Origin: Effusibacillus pohliae DSM 22757
GTDB taxonomy: Bacteria; Bacillota; Bacilli; Tumebacillales; Effusibacillaceae
DNA: 64,000 bases
Assembly (NCBI RefSeq): GCF_000376225.1
Contig: NZ_AQXL01000123.1
Coordinates: 1 to 64,000 of the forward strand
Direction of reading: 5' to 3'
Shown here piece after piece: positions 31,238 to 40,329 of this stretch. The position numbers and the translations under genes were made by a program. A model generated the notes under the pieces. The model had not been told where the DNA came from. It saw only the letters and a program-made list of their open reading frames with translations, and made no database searches. How positions within the stretch are numbered: position 1 is the first letter of the stretch; each line of letters begins with the position of its first letter.

Positions 31238-31585
31238 ATGGGACTGATCTGGCGTATTTTGCTGAATGCGCTGGCGCTTGTGCTGGTCTCCTGGCTGTTT
31301 GAGGGAATTTCGTTTGCGGCAGGTAGCAGGGGCGTGATCGCCGCCCTCTGGGCCGGGTTGGTGCTGGGGGTGGTCAACGTGACGATCAAGCCGCTCATCA
31401 AGCTGCTGACGCTGCCGGTGAACATTCTCACGCTCGGGCTGTTTGGGTTGCTGGTAAACGCGCTGATGCTGAAAGTGGTCGACTGGCTGTCACCGGGGTT
31501 TGAAGTGCACGGCTTTTTTGCCGCATTTTTTGGGGCGATCGTATTGGCGGTCATCTCATCGGTGTTGAACCTACTGTTCGAGTAG
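31238..31585 (+). CDS. yvlD: Phage-holin-IV family membrane protein (YvlD-like)
   Basis: 115-residue integral membrane protein with four hydrophobic segments: LLNALALVLVSWLF, VIAALWAGLVLGVVNV, LPVNILTLGLFGLLVNAL and FFAAFFGAIVLAVISSVLNL. This pattern and the VNVTIKPLIKLLTLPVNI loop are those of the PF04020 family, which includes B. subtilis YvlD. AGGAGG lies 11 bases before ATG 31238; a GTG at 31226 overlaps the RBS. Despite the family name it is a chromosomal envelope protein, usually paired with PspC. Here the partner is broken. Confidence 0.88.
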   Translation: MGLIWRILLNALALVLVSWLFEGISFAAGSRGVIAALWAGLVLGVVNVTIKPLIKLLTLPVNILTLGLFGLLVNALMLKVVDWLSPGFEVHGFFAAFFGAIVLAVISSVLNLLFE

Positions 31586-31781
31586 GCCCGGGCGGGGGAT
31601 CGTACCGACGTGCGGCAGGAAAAACTTGTTTCCGCCTGCAGGGAATGCTACCGGCGGACGATCCGCAAGGCGATCGAACAGGCAGAGATCGTGACATGCT
31701 GCAGGCCGCATGTATGCGTCCGCCCAACGGTTCGCCCGTTAGTGGGAACTGAATGCTCAGCCGATCACGTACCAGGGACGG

Positions 31782-32834
31782 ATGATAACGGGGCAGAACA
31801 CGCACCATGCAGTATGGGCGGGAAGGGGGTGGTTCGATTTGGATTGTCTCCGCGAACTGCAAAAAATTCTCGGCGACCGCGTCCGTTTCGAGCAGGCGGA
31901 CGACGCCGAAGCGGACGGGAGGCGCTCTTTTGTGCGGGACAGCGAAGAGTGGATTCCGATAGGAAACGGACGGTATGCGGTGGTCGACCTGAACCGGTTG
32001 TCGGACGAAACGGCGAAGCTGGTGCGGCTTTTGATTGAAACCGTAACCGGAGGGTTTCGGCAGCCGCACGATGAATGGTTTCCACGACTGATCCACGGGG
32101 AATGGGACGCCGGCCGGTTTGCGAACGAAGCGTTGGCACGGCGGTGGAACATCCCGCTGCCGGGGGTGGTTGCCATTTTGCAACTGCATGGGGAGGACGC
32201 GGAAGCAGCACTCGCCTTGCTGGAGGAAATCTTTTCGGACCGCGAATGGAACGGATTGACGGATGGGGGCGGCCGCAGAGTCTTGCTCTACTTGCCGCTG
32301 CAAGCGGAAGAATCGGTCGGTGATGTACAGCAGATCGGCAGCCGGTTGTTGGATACTTTGCAGACGGAAATTTACGTGAGCGGAAATTTGGCCGTCAGCC
32401 GGCCAGTCCGCAGCCTGCAGGAACTGCCGTCCGCCAAAAGGCAGGCGGAAATCGCGCTGCAGGCCGGCAGGTCGTTTCACAACGGACAGAAAATCTATCA
32501 GTATGGGCAATTGGGGCTTGCCCAATTGTTGTATGGGGTGTCGGAGGAAGCCAAAGCCGCTTTTTTGCAGGAGGTGTTGCCGCGCGAAAAACACGAGGCG
32601 CTGACACGGGAATTGCGGGAAACGGTCCATTCGTTCGCGCAGCATGCACAAAACATCGCCGAGACGGCGCGGGCGCTGTACATCCACCGCAACACGCTGC
32701 TTTACCGGTTGGACAAGATCCAGGAAGTGACGGGCAAGGACATTCGGAAATTTAGGGAGCTGGCCGAGTTGTGGATCGCCTTAATTTTGCGAAATGAAAA
32801 ACATGCACAAAAATCAGACGGCGATTTCGTATAG
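31782..32834 (+). CDS. PucR-like helix-turn-helix regulator
   Basis: About 350 residues ending in the PucR/CdaR-type C-terminal helix-turn-helix: [32 protein letters not shown], roughly residues 300-332. The region before it resembles the GGDEF-like middle part of such regulators ([23 protein letters not shown]). No periplasmic or PAS domain is evident. Start uncertain: ATG 31782 has a weak RBS, while TTG 31839 has AAGGGGG nine bases upstream and opens [12 protein letters not shown] more like homologues. Directly upstream of the sugar-ABC ATPase gene, 68 bp away, so control of carbohydrate import is possible. Confidence 0.75.
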   Translation: MITGQNTHHAVWAGRGWFDLDCLRELQKILGDRVRFEQADDAEADGRRSFVRDSEEWIPIGNGRYAVVDLNRLSDETAKLVRLLIETVTGGFRQPHDEWFPRLIHGEWDAGRFANEALARRWNIPLPGVVAILQLHGEDAEAALALLEEIFSDREWNGLTDGGGRRVLLYLPLQAEESVGDVQQIGSRLLDTLQTEIYVSGNLAVSRPVRSLQELPSAKRQAEIALQAGRSFHNGQKIYQYGQLGLAQLLYGVSEEAKAAFLQEVLPREKHEALTRELRETVHSFAQHAQNIAETARALYIHRNTLLYRLDKIQEVTGKDIRKFRELAELWIALILRNEKHAQKSDGDFV

Positions 32835-32902
32835 AGCGTCCAATAGGCGGGGCGCTCGCTTTATTTTATAGTGGAGGTAACGAATCACAAGGGGGGGACG
32901 AA

Positions 32903-34012
32903 ATGGCACGCGTTCAGCTCAAACATGTATACAAGCGCTACCCGGGAGATGTTGTGGCGGTGAAAGATTTTAACCTGGACATCCAGGACCAGGAGTTTCT
33001 GGTGCTGGTCGGGCCGTCCGGTTGCGGAAAATCGACCACGCTCCGCATGGTGGCGGGACTTGAGGAAATCTCCGAGGGCGAGTTGTGGATCGGCGATCGG
33101 CTGGTGAATGACGTTCACCCGAAAGACCGCGATATTGCAATGGTCTTCCAAAACTATGCGCTGTACCCGCACATGAATGTGTATGACAATATTTCGTTCG
33201 GTCTGAAACTGCGGAAAGTTCCGAAGCAGGAGATCGACCGGCGGGTGCGGGAAGCGGCCAAAATTCTTGACATCGAGCACCTGCTCGACCGGAAGCCGAA
33301 AGCGCTTTCCGGCGGTCAGCGGCAGCGGGTGGCGCTCGGCCGGGCGATCGTTCGCGAACCGCAAGTGTTCCTGATGGACGAACCGCTGTCCAATCTGGAC
33401 GCAAAACTGCGCGTGCAGATGCGGACGGAGATCGCGAAGCTACACAAGCGGCTGAAAACGACCGTGATCTACGTGACGCACGACCAAACGGAAGCGATGA
33501 CGATGGGTGACCGGATCGTCGTGATGAAAGACGGCGTGATCCAGCAGGTCGGATCTCCGATCGAGCTGTATAACCATCCGACCAACATGTTCGTTGCGTC
33601 GTTCATCGGTTCGCCGGCGATGAACTTCCTGAACGGCCAACTGGTGGAGGAAAGCGGCTCCATCTATTTCCGGGCGCCAGGCATCCATCTGCTGATTCCG
33701 GAAGGACGTTACGGATTGCTGCGCGATAAGGGGGCTGTCGGCAAAGAGGTGGTATTTGGCATCCGGCCGGAAAACATCCACGATGAGCCGATGTATCTGG
33801 AAACCTATGCGGATGCGACGATCCGGGCGGAAGTAGAGGTCGTCGAAATGTTGGGGGCGGAAGAATACCTGTACCTGAACGTCAACGGTCAGTCGGTAAC
33901 CGCTCGTGTGGATGCACGTTCTGACGTGAAAGCAGGTGGCAACGTGACGCTTGCGTTCGATATGAACAAAGCGCATATTTTTGACAAGGAAACCCAACAG
34001 GCGGTATTCTAA
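32903..34012 (+). CDS. ugpC: Sugar ABC transporter ATP-binding protein (MsmX/UgpC type)
   Basis: 369-residue ATPase that energises CUT1-type carbohydrate or glycerol-phosphate importers; in Bacilli one such subunit often serves several transporters. Walker [10 protein letters not shown] is at 38-46, the signature [14 protein letters not shown] near 135, Walker [14 protein letters not shown]-loop [16 protein letters not shown]. The C-terminal regulatory OB-type domain (about 240-369) contains FGIRPENI. No permease or binding-protein genes are nearby, which supports a shared-subunit role. Very strong RBS GGGGGG. Confidence 0.9.
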   Translation: MARVQLKHVYKRYPGDVVAVKDFNLDIQDQEFLVLVGPSGCGKSTTLRMVAGLEEISEGELWIGDRLVNDVHPKDRDIAMVFQNYALYPHMNVYDNISFGLKLRKVPKQEIDRRVREAAKILDIEHLLDRKPKALSGGQRQRVALGRAIVREPQVFLMDEPLSNLDAKLRVQMRTEIAKLHKRLKTTVIYVTHDQTEAMTMGDRIVVMKDGVIQQVGSPIELYNHPTNMFVASFIGSPAMNFLNGQLVEESGSIYFRAPGIHLLIPEGRYGLLRDKGAVGKEVVFGIRPENIHDEPMYLETYADATIRAEVEVVEMLGAEEYLYLNVNGQSVTARVDARSDVKAGGNVTLAFDMNKAHIFDKETQQAVF

Positions 34013-34024
34013 AAACACGTGGCA

Positions 34025-34078
34025 CACTTCCGTGTCCGGGAGCGATCTGGTATCCTAGTACACGGAAGTGATTTTTTT
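34025..34078 (+). terminator. Terminator after ugpC
   Basis: CACTTCCGTGT pairs with ACACGGAAGTG over a 24-base loop, followed by ATTTTTTT. It ends 16 bases before the hprK start. Confidence 0.85.
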
Positions 34079-34094
34079 GCATGAGGTGAGCCGA

Positions 34095-35030
34095 TTGCAC
34101 AAATCGATACAAACGAGGGATCTGATTGAGGAACTCGACCTCGTGCTGCTCAACCCGGGAGCGGACACTCAGCGGGAAATAACCGTCAGCGACATCAATC
34201 GGCCGGGCCTGGCACTGGCCGGATTTTTCATATACCATCCGGCGGAACGGGTGCAACTGTTGGGACAAACCGAGCTGGCCTTTTTTAACTCGATGCAAGA
34301 GCACGAGCAACGTGCCCGCGCCGATTCATTGTGCCAGTTTGTGCAAACACCCTGCATCGTGGTGTCACGGGATCAAACATTGCCTGACATTCTGCTGGAG
34401 GCTGCGACCCGCTACCGGCTCCCCGTGTTGCGGGCGAAGCTAGGGACATCGAAGCTGGCGGGCAGGCTGCAGCGGTTTCTGGATCTGAAGCTGGCACCGG
34501 AAACGCAGGTGCACGGCGTATTAGTCGATGTGTATGGAATCGGCATTCTGATCATGGGCAGTTCCGGAATCGGCAAAAGCGAGACCGCGCTGGAGCTGAT
34601 CAAGCGAGGGCACCGGCTGGTGGCCGACGATGCGGTGGAAATCCGGCAAGTGGACGATCAGGTGCTGGTCGGGGAAGCGCCGGAACTGCTGAAAAATCTG
34701 CTCGAGATCCGGGGGCTCGGCATTTTGAATGTGATGACGCTCTTTGGGGCAGGAGCGATTCGGACCCGCAAACAGATTGAGTTCGTCATCCGGCTCGAGA
34801 TGTGGAAAGACGAGATGTTGATCGACCGGCTGGGGTTGGATGAAAATACGACGCGCATCCTCGACACGGACCTCCCTTGCATCACGCTGCCTGTCATGCC
34901 TGGCCGCAACTTGGCGGTGCTGATCGAGGTGGCGGCGATGAACCAGCGGTTAAAGCGAATGGGCTATAACGCGGCGAAAGATTTGTCGGAAAAACTGCTG
35001 CACGTGATCGAAGAGCAGGAGCACCACTGA
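34095..35030 (+). CDS. hprK: HPr kinase/phosphorylase
   Basis: Phosphorylates and dephosphorylates Ser46 of HPr/Crh in response to glycolytic intermediates, the trigger of catabolite repression. With a TTG start at 34095 the protein has 311 residues and aligns with B. subtilis HprK from residue 1; GAGGTGA lies 5 bases upstream. The GTG at 34068 sits in the terminator T run and is rejected. P-loop GSSGIGKS is at 155-162, His140 in VHGVLVD, and the HprK signature EIRGLGILNVMTLFGAGA near 207. An HPr with Ser46 is encoded at 55798. Confidence 0.95.
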   Translation: MHKSIQTRDLIEELDLVLLNPGADTQREITVSDINRPGLALAGFFIYHPAERVQLLGQTELAFFNSMQEHEQRARADSLCQFVQTPCIVVSRDQTLPDILLEAATRYRLPVLRAKLGTSKLAGRLQRFLDLKLAPETQVHGVLVDVYGIGILIMGSSGIGKSETALELIKRGHRLVADDAVEIRQVDDQVLVGEAPELLKNLLEIRGLGILNVMTLFGAGAIRTRKQIEFVIRLEMWKDEMLIDRLGLDENTTRILDTDLPCITLPVMPGRNLAVLIEVAAMNQRLKRMGYNAAKDLSEKLLHVIEEQEHH

Positions 35031-35282
35031 TGCCGCATGATGCTTCGGTGGAAGCTGCACAACTCCGCGTTGCGCTGCATCCGGATGTGCCAAGATCGAA
35101 CACGCGAATGGGCTAGCGATTGTTCGTCAAAGGGCCGGTAACAGCGCTTCAGGCGGAGTTTCGTTTTTTCGACAATTTTGTAATGCAATTGCAACATTTA
35201 CCTGCAGGATCATGACGATTTCTATCGAATATACACTTTTGGTTTTACATATATAGCTTAGTAGGGAGAAGGAGGTTGAGGC

Positions 35283-36728
35283 ATGGCAGATTTCCATTCA
35301 ACATGGCATACGCATCTCAGAACAATCGCCGTTGCCAATAAACAATACACGATTGACCAGTTGTCGCAGATTGATGTGAAGCATATCATGCAAGACATCA
35401 AAGATCAGGTCAGCAAGACGTTCACCGTACGGAAGACGGCGGCAGTCGCTTTGCTGGTGACGATGACGGCGCTGGGCGGGACAGCCGTCCACGAAACGGT
35501 CGGCAAGACCGATCTGTATTATCAGGTGTACCTGGATGGGCAGTATGTGGGAATGGTGAAACAGCCCGATTTTGTGTACGATAAAATCGCTGCTTTGGGC
35601 GACCGGCTGAAAGCGTCCGTCAAACTGGTACCCGTTCACCAACGGACAACCGGTGGCCCGGCGGAAGCGGAAGTGGCGCTGGCGATGAATCAGGCGGCGA
35701 ATCCGCAGGTGGAGGCGGTCATGATTCGGGTGGACGGCCAGGATGTGGCCGCAGTCAAAGACATGGCAACCGCGCACACAGTGATCGACAGGATCAAAGC
35801 GAAATTCGCCTCTGGTGACAATGCCGTCAAACAGGTGAAAATCGAACAAACGATCGATTTTCTGGCGACACATGTCAATAGAGACGAGGTTCGCTCCGTG
35901 GATTCGGTTGTGGCAATGCTTCTGCAAAGCAAGGAGAAGCCGAAAAAATATCTGGTCTCGCGCGGCGAGTCGCTGTGGACCATCGCCATGAAAAATCAGC
36001 TGACGGTCGACAAGTTGAAAGCGGTCAATCCTCAGATCAGCAACGAGAACGCGCTGCAAGAAGGGCAGGAAATCACGATCGGTGCAGTCGAGCCGTTGGT
36101 GACGGTGGAAACGGTGGAAGAAATCACGCGCACCGTGCCGATCCCGTTTGAAACGGAATATCAGGACGACGACTCGATGAACAAAGGGGAACAGCGTGTC
36201 GTCACCGAGGGGCAGCCGGGTGAAAAAACGCAAAAGGTGCAGATCCTCAAGAAAAACGGCCAGGTGTACGGGGAGGTCGTCCTGTCCGAACAGGTGACGA
36301 AAGAAAAGGTGAACAAGGTGGTCGTGCGCGGCACAAAGATTCCGGATCAGGCGTCGGGTGACTGGTTCTGGCCGGTTGCATCCCACACCATCTCGTCCTA
36401 CTTCGGGGAGTGGCGGGGGAATAGCCGGCATTGGGCGATCGATATCAGCGCTCCGATCGGCACTCCGGTTTACGCGTCGAACAACGGACGGGTGATTTAC
36501 GCCGGCTGGGACGGCAGCGGCTACGGCAATGCGATCCGGATCAGCCACGGCAACGGAATCGTTTCGATTTACGGCCATCTGTCCTCGATCAACGTGTCGG
36601 TCGGCCAGCTGGTGAGCAAGGGAGAAGTGATCGGCGGGGTCGGATCGACCGGCCAATCTACCGGACCGCATCTGCATTACGAAGTTCAGGTTAACGGTGT
36701 GAGAGTCAATCCGGCTCCGTATATGTAA
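35283..36728 (+). CDS. M23 peptidase with LysM and G5 domains
   Basis: 481-residue cell-wall endopeptidase anchored in the membrane. A transmembrane helix at about 57-75 (AAVALLVTMTALGGTAV) is followed by an extracellular part: an uncharacterised region, LysM at about 219-264 (YLVSRGESLWTIA...), a G5 domain at about 270-352, and an M23 domain at about 370-478. Zinc ligands appear in HWAID (HxxxD) and GPHLHYE (HxH), so it should be active. RBS GAAGGAGG. In B. subtilis the lgt gene occupies the slot after hprK; here it is this gene. Confidence 0.9.
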   Translation: MADFHSTWHTHLRTIAVANKQYTIDQLSQIDVKHIMQDIKDQVSKTFTVRKTAAVALLVTMTALGGTAVHETVGKTDLYYQVYLDGQYVGMVKQPDFVYDKIAALGDRLKASVKLVPVHQRTTGGPAEAEVALAMNQAANPQVEAVMIRVDGQDVAAVKDMATAHTVIDRIKAKFASGDNAVKQVKIEQTIDFLATHVNRDEVRSVDSVVAMLLQSKEKPKKYLVSRGESLWTIAMKNQLTVDKLKAVNPQISNENALQEGQEITIGAVEPLVTVETVEEITRTVPIPFETEYQDDDSMNKGEQRVVTEGQPGEKTQKVQILKKNGQVYGEVVLSEQVTKEKVNKVVVRGTKIPDQASGDWFWPVASHTISSYFGEWRGNSRHWAIDISAPIGTPVYASNNGRVIYAGWDGSGYGNAIRISHGNGIVSIYGHLSSINVSVGQLVSKGEVIGGVGSTGQSTGPHLHYEVQVNGVRVNPAPYM

Positions 36729-36738
36729 AGGATGATCA

Positions 36739-36765
36739 GAGGTCTCGCGCGAGGCCTCTTTTTTG
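36739..36765 (+). terminator. Terminator after the M23 peptidase
   Basis: AGAGGTCTCG-CGCGAGGCCTCT hairpin followed by TTTTTT, 10 bases past the stop. Confidence 0.88.
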
Positions 36766-36806
36766 CTATAATGGTGTCAATTGCAGCGAGAGGAGAGAAC
36801 GGGAGC

Positions 36807-37763
36807 ATGGAACGCGGCGTATGGCGGCGCGGATTACGTGTAGGGATCCAGACAACCTGGGTGCTCAGCAAAGTGATCGTCCCGGTTACGATTGTGGTGA
36901 CCGTGTTGAAACATACTCCGGTGATCGGCTGGATTATCAAACTGTTTGCACCGTTGATGAACGTCTTGGGGCTGCCGGGAGAGGCGGCCATCGTGCTGGG
37001 ACTCGGCTTTCTCCTCAATCTGTACGCGGGGATCGGCGCGATGTTCGTGTTGCCGCTCGGCGGTTACCAGATTTTTGTATTGTCGGTGATGTTGAGCTTT
37101 GCCCACAATCTGCTGGTCGAGACAGCCGTTTCGAAGCGGGCGGGGCTTTCTGCCACCCTGATTTCGTTGGTTCGGGTGGGCACCGCCTTCCTGTTTGCCG
37201 GCGTGATCCGGTTGTTCACTCCCGCCGGATCGGTAGCCGATGCGGCGCACACGGAGCAGGTGAAGCTTGATCCTTATTTATGGCAGATGGCTCCTTCAGC
37301 GTTTTTGCTGGAACTGCTGGACAAGGCGTGGGCGGCCGTTTGGCAGTTGGTGCTGATCGTCATTCCGCTCATGTTTGTGATCCAGATTCTGAAGGAGATC
37401 CAGTTTCTCGACCGGCTGGCGGGCTGGATGCGGCCGGTTACCCGGGCGCTGGGCTTGCCGGAAAAAGCGGCTGTTCCGTTTCTGGCAGGCATCTTCTTCG
37501 GACTGGCGTACGGGGCGGGCGTGATTCTGCAGGCGACGGAGGAGGTAAACTTCACCCGGCGGGAACTGTACCTGATGTTTGTCTTCCTGATTTTGTGCCA
37601 CGCGGTGGTGGAAGATACACTGCTGTTCGTTCCGCTGGGCGTCAACGGATGGCTGCTGCTGGCAACGCGGCTGTTGACGGCGATTGTGATCACCGCCCTA
37701 TTGGCCCATATCTGGCGGGAGCCTTCTGTGGGGCCGAAAATAGCAGTGACGAACGGCAAATGA
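36807..37763 (+). CDS. yvoD: Nucleoside-recognition (Gate) membrane protein, YvoD-like
   Basis: 318 residues from ATG 36807. Two Gate/nucleoside-recognition halves are visible: GLGFLLNLYAGIGAMFVLPLG (about 72-92) and LAGIFFGLAYGAGVILQATEEV (about 230-250), each within several membrane helices. B. subtilis YvoD has the same position before ppaX. A transport or gating role is presumed for the family, but no substrate is known. RBS AGAGGAGAG is rather far upstream. Confidence 0.85.
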   Translation: MERGVWRRGLRVGIQTTWVLSKVIVPVTIVVTVLKHTPVIGWIIKLFAPLMNVLGLPGEAAIVLGLGFLLNLYAGIGAMFVLPLGGYQIFVLSVMLSFAHNLLVETAVSKRAGLSATLISLVRVGTAFLFAGVIRLFTPAGSVADAAHTEQVKLDPYLWQMAPSAFLLELLDKAWAAVWQLVLIVIPLMFVIQILKEIQFLDRLAGWMRPVTRALGLPEKAAVPFLAGIFFGLAYGAGVILQATEEVNFTRRELYLMFVFLILCHAVVEDTLLFVPLGVNGWLLLATRLLTAIVITALLAHIWREPSVGPKIAVTNGK

Positions 37764-37800
37764 CTCTGTGACTGCATGACACATCCGATGGAGGAACGGC

Positions 37801-38442
37801 ATGAAGTATCCGTACATTCTGTTTGACCTGGACGGCACTCTGGTGGACACCAATGAACTGATTTTGCAGTCGTTTGAACATACGCTGGAACACTATTTTC
37901 CGGGACGGTATTCACGGCAGGACGTATTGCCGTACATGGGGGAACCGCTGGTCAAGCAGTTCGCCCGTTGGGCACCGCCGGAGCAGGTGTCCGAGCTGGT
38001 GCAGGCGTACCGCAAGTATAACGTGGAGAATCACGACCGGCTGGCGACCATTTTTCCGAATGTGCCGGAAGTGTTGGCCGAACTGAAAGCGCAAGGCTGC
38101 CGGATGGCGGTTGTGACAAACAAAATGCGGCTGACCGCCGAGAGGGGGTTGCGGCTGTTTGGCCTTGACCGCTATCTGGAAACTGTTGTGACGGTGGAAG
38201 ATACGGACCAGCACAAGCCGCATCCGGCGCCGCTGCAGATTGCGATCGAGCGGTTGGGCGGGGAACCTGCCGGCACGTTGATGGTGGGGGATTCTCCCTA
38301 CGATATTCTGGCCGGACAAGCGGCCGGTACGGCTACCTGCGCAGTGGCCTGGAGCTTGCGGGGGTGTGAAGGATTGGCTTCCTATAAACCCGATTATCTG
38401 ATTGACGAGATGCGGGAACTTTTGGAGATTGTGCGGGGATAG
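37801..38442 (+). CDS. ppaX: Pyrophosphatase PpaX
   Basis: HAD-superfamily hydrolase that removes pyrophosphate released when HprK dephosphorylates P-Ser-HPr. 213 residues. Motif I DLDGT has nucleophile Asp9 and acid Asp11; motif II is VVTN near residue 103, and motif III/IV is KPHPAP...MVGDSPYDI. Located between yvoD and yvoF as in B. subtilis. RBS GGAGG before ATG. Confidence 0.93.
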   Translation: MKYPYILFDLDGTLVDTNELILQSFEHTLEHYFPGRYSRQDVLPYMGEPLVKQFARWAPPEQVSELVQAYRKYNVENHDRLATIFPNVPEVLAELKAQGCRMAVVTNKMRLTAERGLRLFGLDRYLETVVTVEDTDQHKPHPAPLQIAIERLGGEPAGTLMVGDSPYDILAGQAAGTATCAVAWSLRGCEGLASYKPDYLIDEMRELLEIVRG

Positions 38443-38443
38443 C

Positions 38444-38935
38444 ATGCGAAAGACGGAACGGTATCCGGTGCAGGGGTCAAATTCGCTGTGGCAGATGTAC
38501 AAAACGGTGTCTTTCTGGAAAGTGGCGCGCAATTTTGCGGTGATTCAGGTCTCACGCTACACCCCTTTTTTGCCGTTGAAAAATTGGATGTACCGGACGT
38601 TTCTCGGAATGCAGGTGGGCGAGCGGACGGCGTTCGGACTGATGGCGATGCCGGACGTGATGTTCCCGGAACGGATCCGGATCGGCAGTAACTCGATCAT
38701 CGGCTACAATACGACGATCCTGGCACATGAGTATTTGATCGATGAGTACCGGCTGGGGGATGTGGTGATCGGCGACCATGTGATGATCGGCGCGAACACC
38801 ACCATTCTGCCCGGTGTGACGATCGGCGACAGGGCGGTGGTGGGAGCCGGCTCGCTTGTCAACCGGGACATCCCGGCGGGGGCGTTTGCCGCCGGCAATC
38901 CGGTACGCATCATTCGGCAGCCGCAAACGGAGTAG
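38444..38935 (+). CDS. yvoF: Hexapeptide-repeat acyltransferase (YvoF-like)
   Basis: 163 residues from ATG 38444, starting 1 base after the ppaX stop. The C-terminal two thirds form a left-handed beta-helix with hexapeptide repeats (IRIGSNSIIGYNTTI, VVIGDHVMIGANTTI, VTIGDRAVVGAGSLV) and the usual end IPAGAFAAGNPVRII. This is the O-acetyltransferase fold; the substrate is unknown. Synteny matches yvoF before hisZ. Confidence 0.85.
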   Translation: MRKTERYPVQGSNSLWQMYKTVSFWKVARNFAVIQVSRYTPFLPLKNWMYRTFLGMQVGERTAFGLMAMPDVMFPERIRIGSNSIIGYNTTILAHEYLIDEYRLGDVVIGDHVMIGANTTILPGVTIGDRAVVGAGSLVNRDIPAGAFAAGNPVRIIRQPQTE

Positions 38936-39011
38936 GACAGTGGCGGAATGGCATGGTAAAATTTTTGCGAAGGGTGGCCATGATGAGTTCACCGACAAGC
39001 AAGCCCTTCCA

Positions 39012-39075
39012 TTGACATCTGCCGCCGCTTTTGTTACCATGTGAAATCATACTTTAGTATATTAGCAGACTAAAG
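39012..39075 (+). promoter_or_regulatory. his operon promoter and leader hairpin
   Basis: Perfect -35 TTGACA (39012-39017), 17-bp spacer, -10 TACCAT (39035-39040). The leader starts around 39047 and holds CTTTAGT (39052-39058) and its inverted copy ACTAAAG (39069-39075). This could be a repressor operator (the HisR/YerC repressor of Bacilli is a candidate) or a small RNA hairpin. No T-box features are seen. Confidence 0.55.
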
Positions 39076-39096
39076 CAAGCTTGGTGGTGGAACCGG

Positions 39097-40329
39097 ATGC
39101 AAAAGCCGTTGGTATTTGAGAAGCCGCAGGGGGTGCGGGATTTTTTGCCCGATACGGCAGCCAATAAACGGCAGATTGAGCGGCAGATTTCGAACAGTTT
39201 CGCCCGTTGGGGGTACCGCGAGATTATCACCCCAATGTTTGAATATATGGAAACGTTTCAGACCGGGATTCGGGGGGCGGAAGATCGGGTCTTTAAATTT
39301 GTCGACCGGTCCGGCCGGATGGTCGCCTTGCGCGCCGACATGACCGCGCCGATTGCGCGTGTGGCCGCTTCCTTGCTGAAAAATTCGCCACTCCCCATCC
39401 GCTTATCGTATACCGCCAGCATTTTCCGGCAGCAGGAGCTGACGGCCGGACGCGATACCGAGTTCACGCAAGCGGGTGTCGAGTTGATCGGCGACTCGTC
39501 GCCGGACGCGGATGCGGAGATGCTGGCGCTGGCCGTTTCCGCTTTGCAGGAGATCGGGCTGGAAGGATTCCGGCTTGCGTTGGGGCAAGTCGGATTTTTG
39601 CATGGCCTGCTGCTGGAGCATGTGGACGACGCGGAGATTCGAGAGCGGTTGCAAAACGCTTTGGCCGATAAAGATTATGTCGGATTCGAACGGATCGTCA
39701 AAACGCAAACGGCGGGTCCCGCCTGCGACGTTCTGCTGCAGATTCCCCGGCTGCGCGGCGGTGTGGAGATCCTGGCCGCTGCGAAAGATTTGACAAGCAG
39801 CCCGCCGGCACAGGCTGCTCTGCAAAATCTGCAGGAGATCTGGCAGGTGCTGGAGATCCACGGCGTGACGGAGCATGTGCAAATCGACCTCAGCTTGCTG
39901 CTGGGGCTGAACTACTACACGGGAGCGGTGTTTGAGGGATACGCCCCGCTGATGGGCTTTCCGATCTGCGGCGGCGGCCGCTATGACGAACTGCTGGGAA
40001 AATTCGGCCGGCAAGCCCCCGCAACCGGATTTGTGATCGGGATCGAACGGGTGTTGGAGATCCTGGAGAAAAAAGGCGCTTTTTCCGCCCAGCCGCGTTA
40101 TCTGCTCGGCTATCGGCAGGCCGAGCGGGCAACCGCGTTGCGGTTTGCCGCATTTTTGCGGAAGCGGCAGGCTGCGGTTGCGACAATTCTGCTGGTTGAC
40201 GGGGAAGCGCCGCCGAAGATCGACGGAGCGGAAACGGCGCAGCTGCAGGCCGGCCACCTGGAAACGGACGCGCAGCAGCTTCGCATTCTATATGAAGCGT
40301 TTTGCAGGGAAGGAGGGGGCGCGAGGTGA
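39097..40329 (+). CDS. hisZ: ATP phosphoribosyltransferase regulatory subunit
   Basis: Class II tRNA-synthetase-like protein without aminoacylation activity that activates the short form of HisG. 410 residues. HisS-like motifs include GVRDFLPDTA at the N-terminus, RADMTAPIARVAAS (motif 2 region) and GLNYYTGAVFEGYAP. First gene of the his operon. Its presence agrees with the short HisG encoded next. RBS GGTGGTGGAA before ATG. Confidence 0.94.
   Translation: MQKPLVFEKPQGVRDFLPDTAANKRQIERQISNSFARWGYREIITPMFEYMETFQTGIRGAEDRVFKFVDRSGRMVALRADMTAPIARVAASLLKNSPLPIRLSYTASIFRQQELTAGRDTEFTQAGVELIGDSSPDADAEMLALAVSALQEIGLEGFRLALGQVGFLHGLLLEHVDDAEIRERLQNALADKDYVGFERIVKTQTAGPACDVLLQIPRLRGGVEILAAAKDLTSSPPAQAALQNLQEIWQVLEIHGVTEHVQIDLSLLLGLNYYTGAVFEGYAPLMGFPICGGGRYDELLGKFGRQAPATGFVIGIERVLEILEKKGAFSAQPRYLLGYRQAERATALRFAAFLRKRQAAVATILLVDGEAPPKIDGAETAQLQAGHLETDAQQLRILYEAFCREGGGAR

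Noticed and set aside
31610-32038. 142-codon GTG frame between yvlD and the PucR-like gene
   Set aside because: It overlaps the better-supported regulator gene in another frame and its product has no recognisable features.
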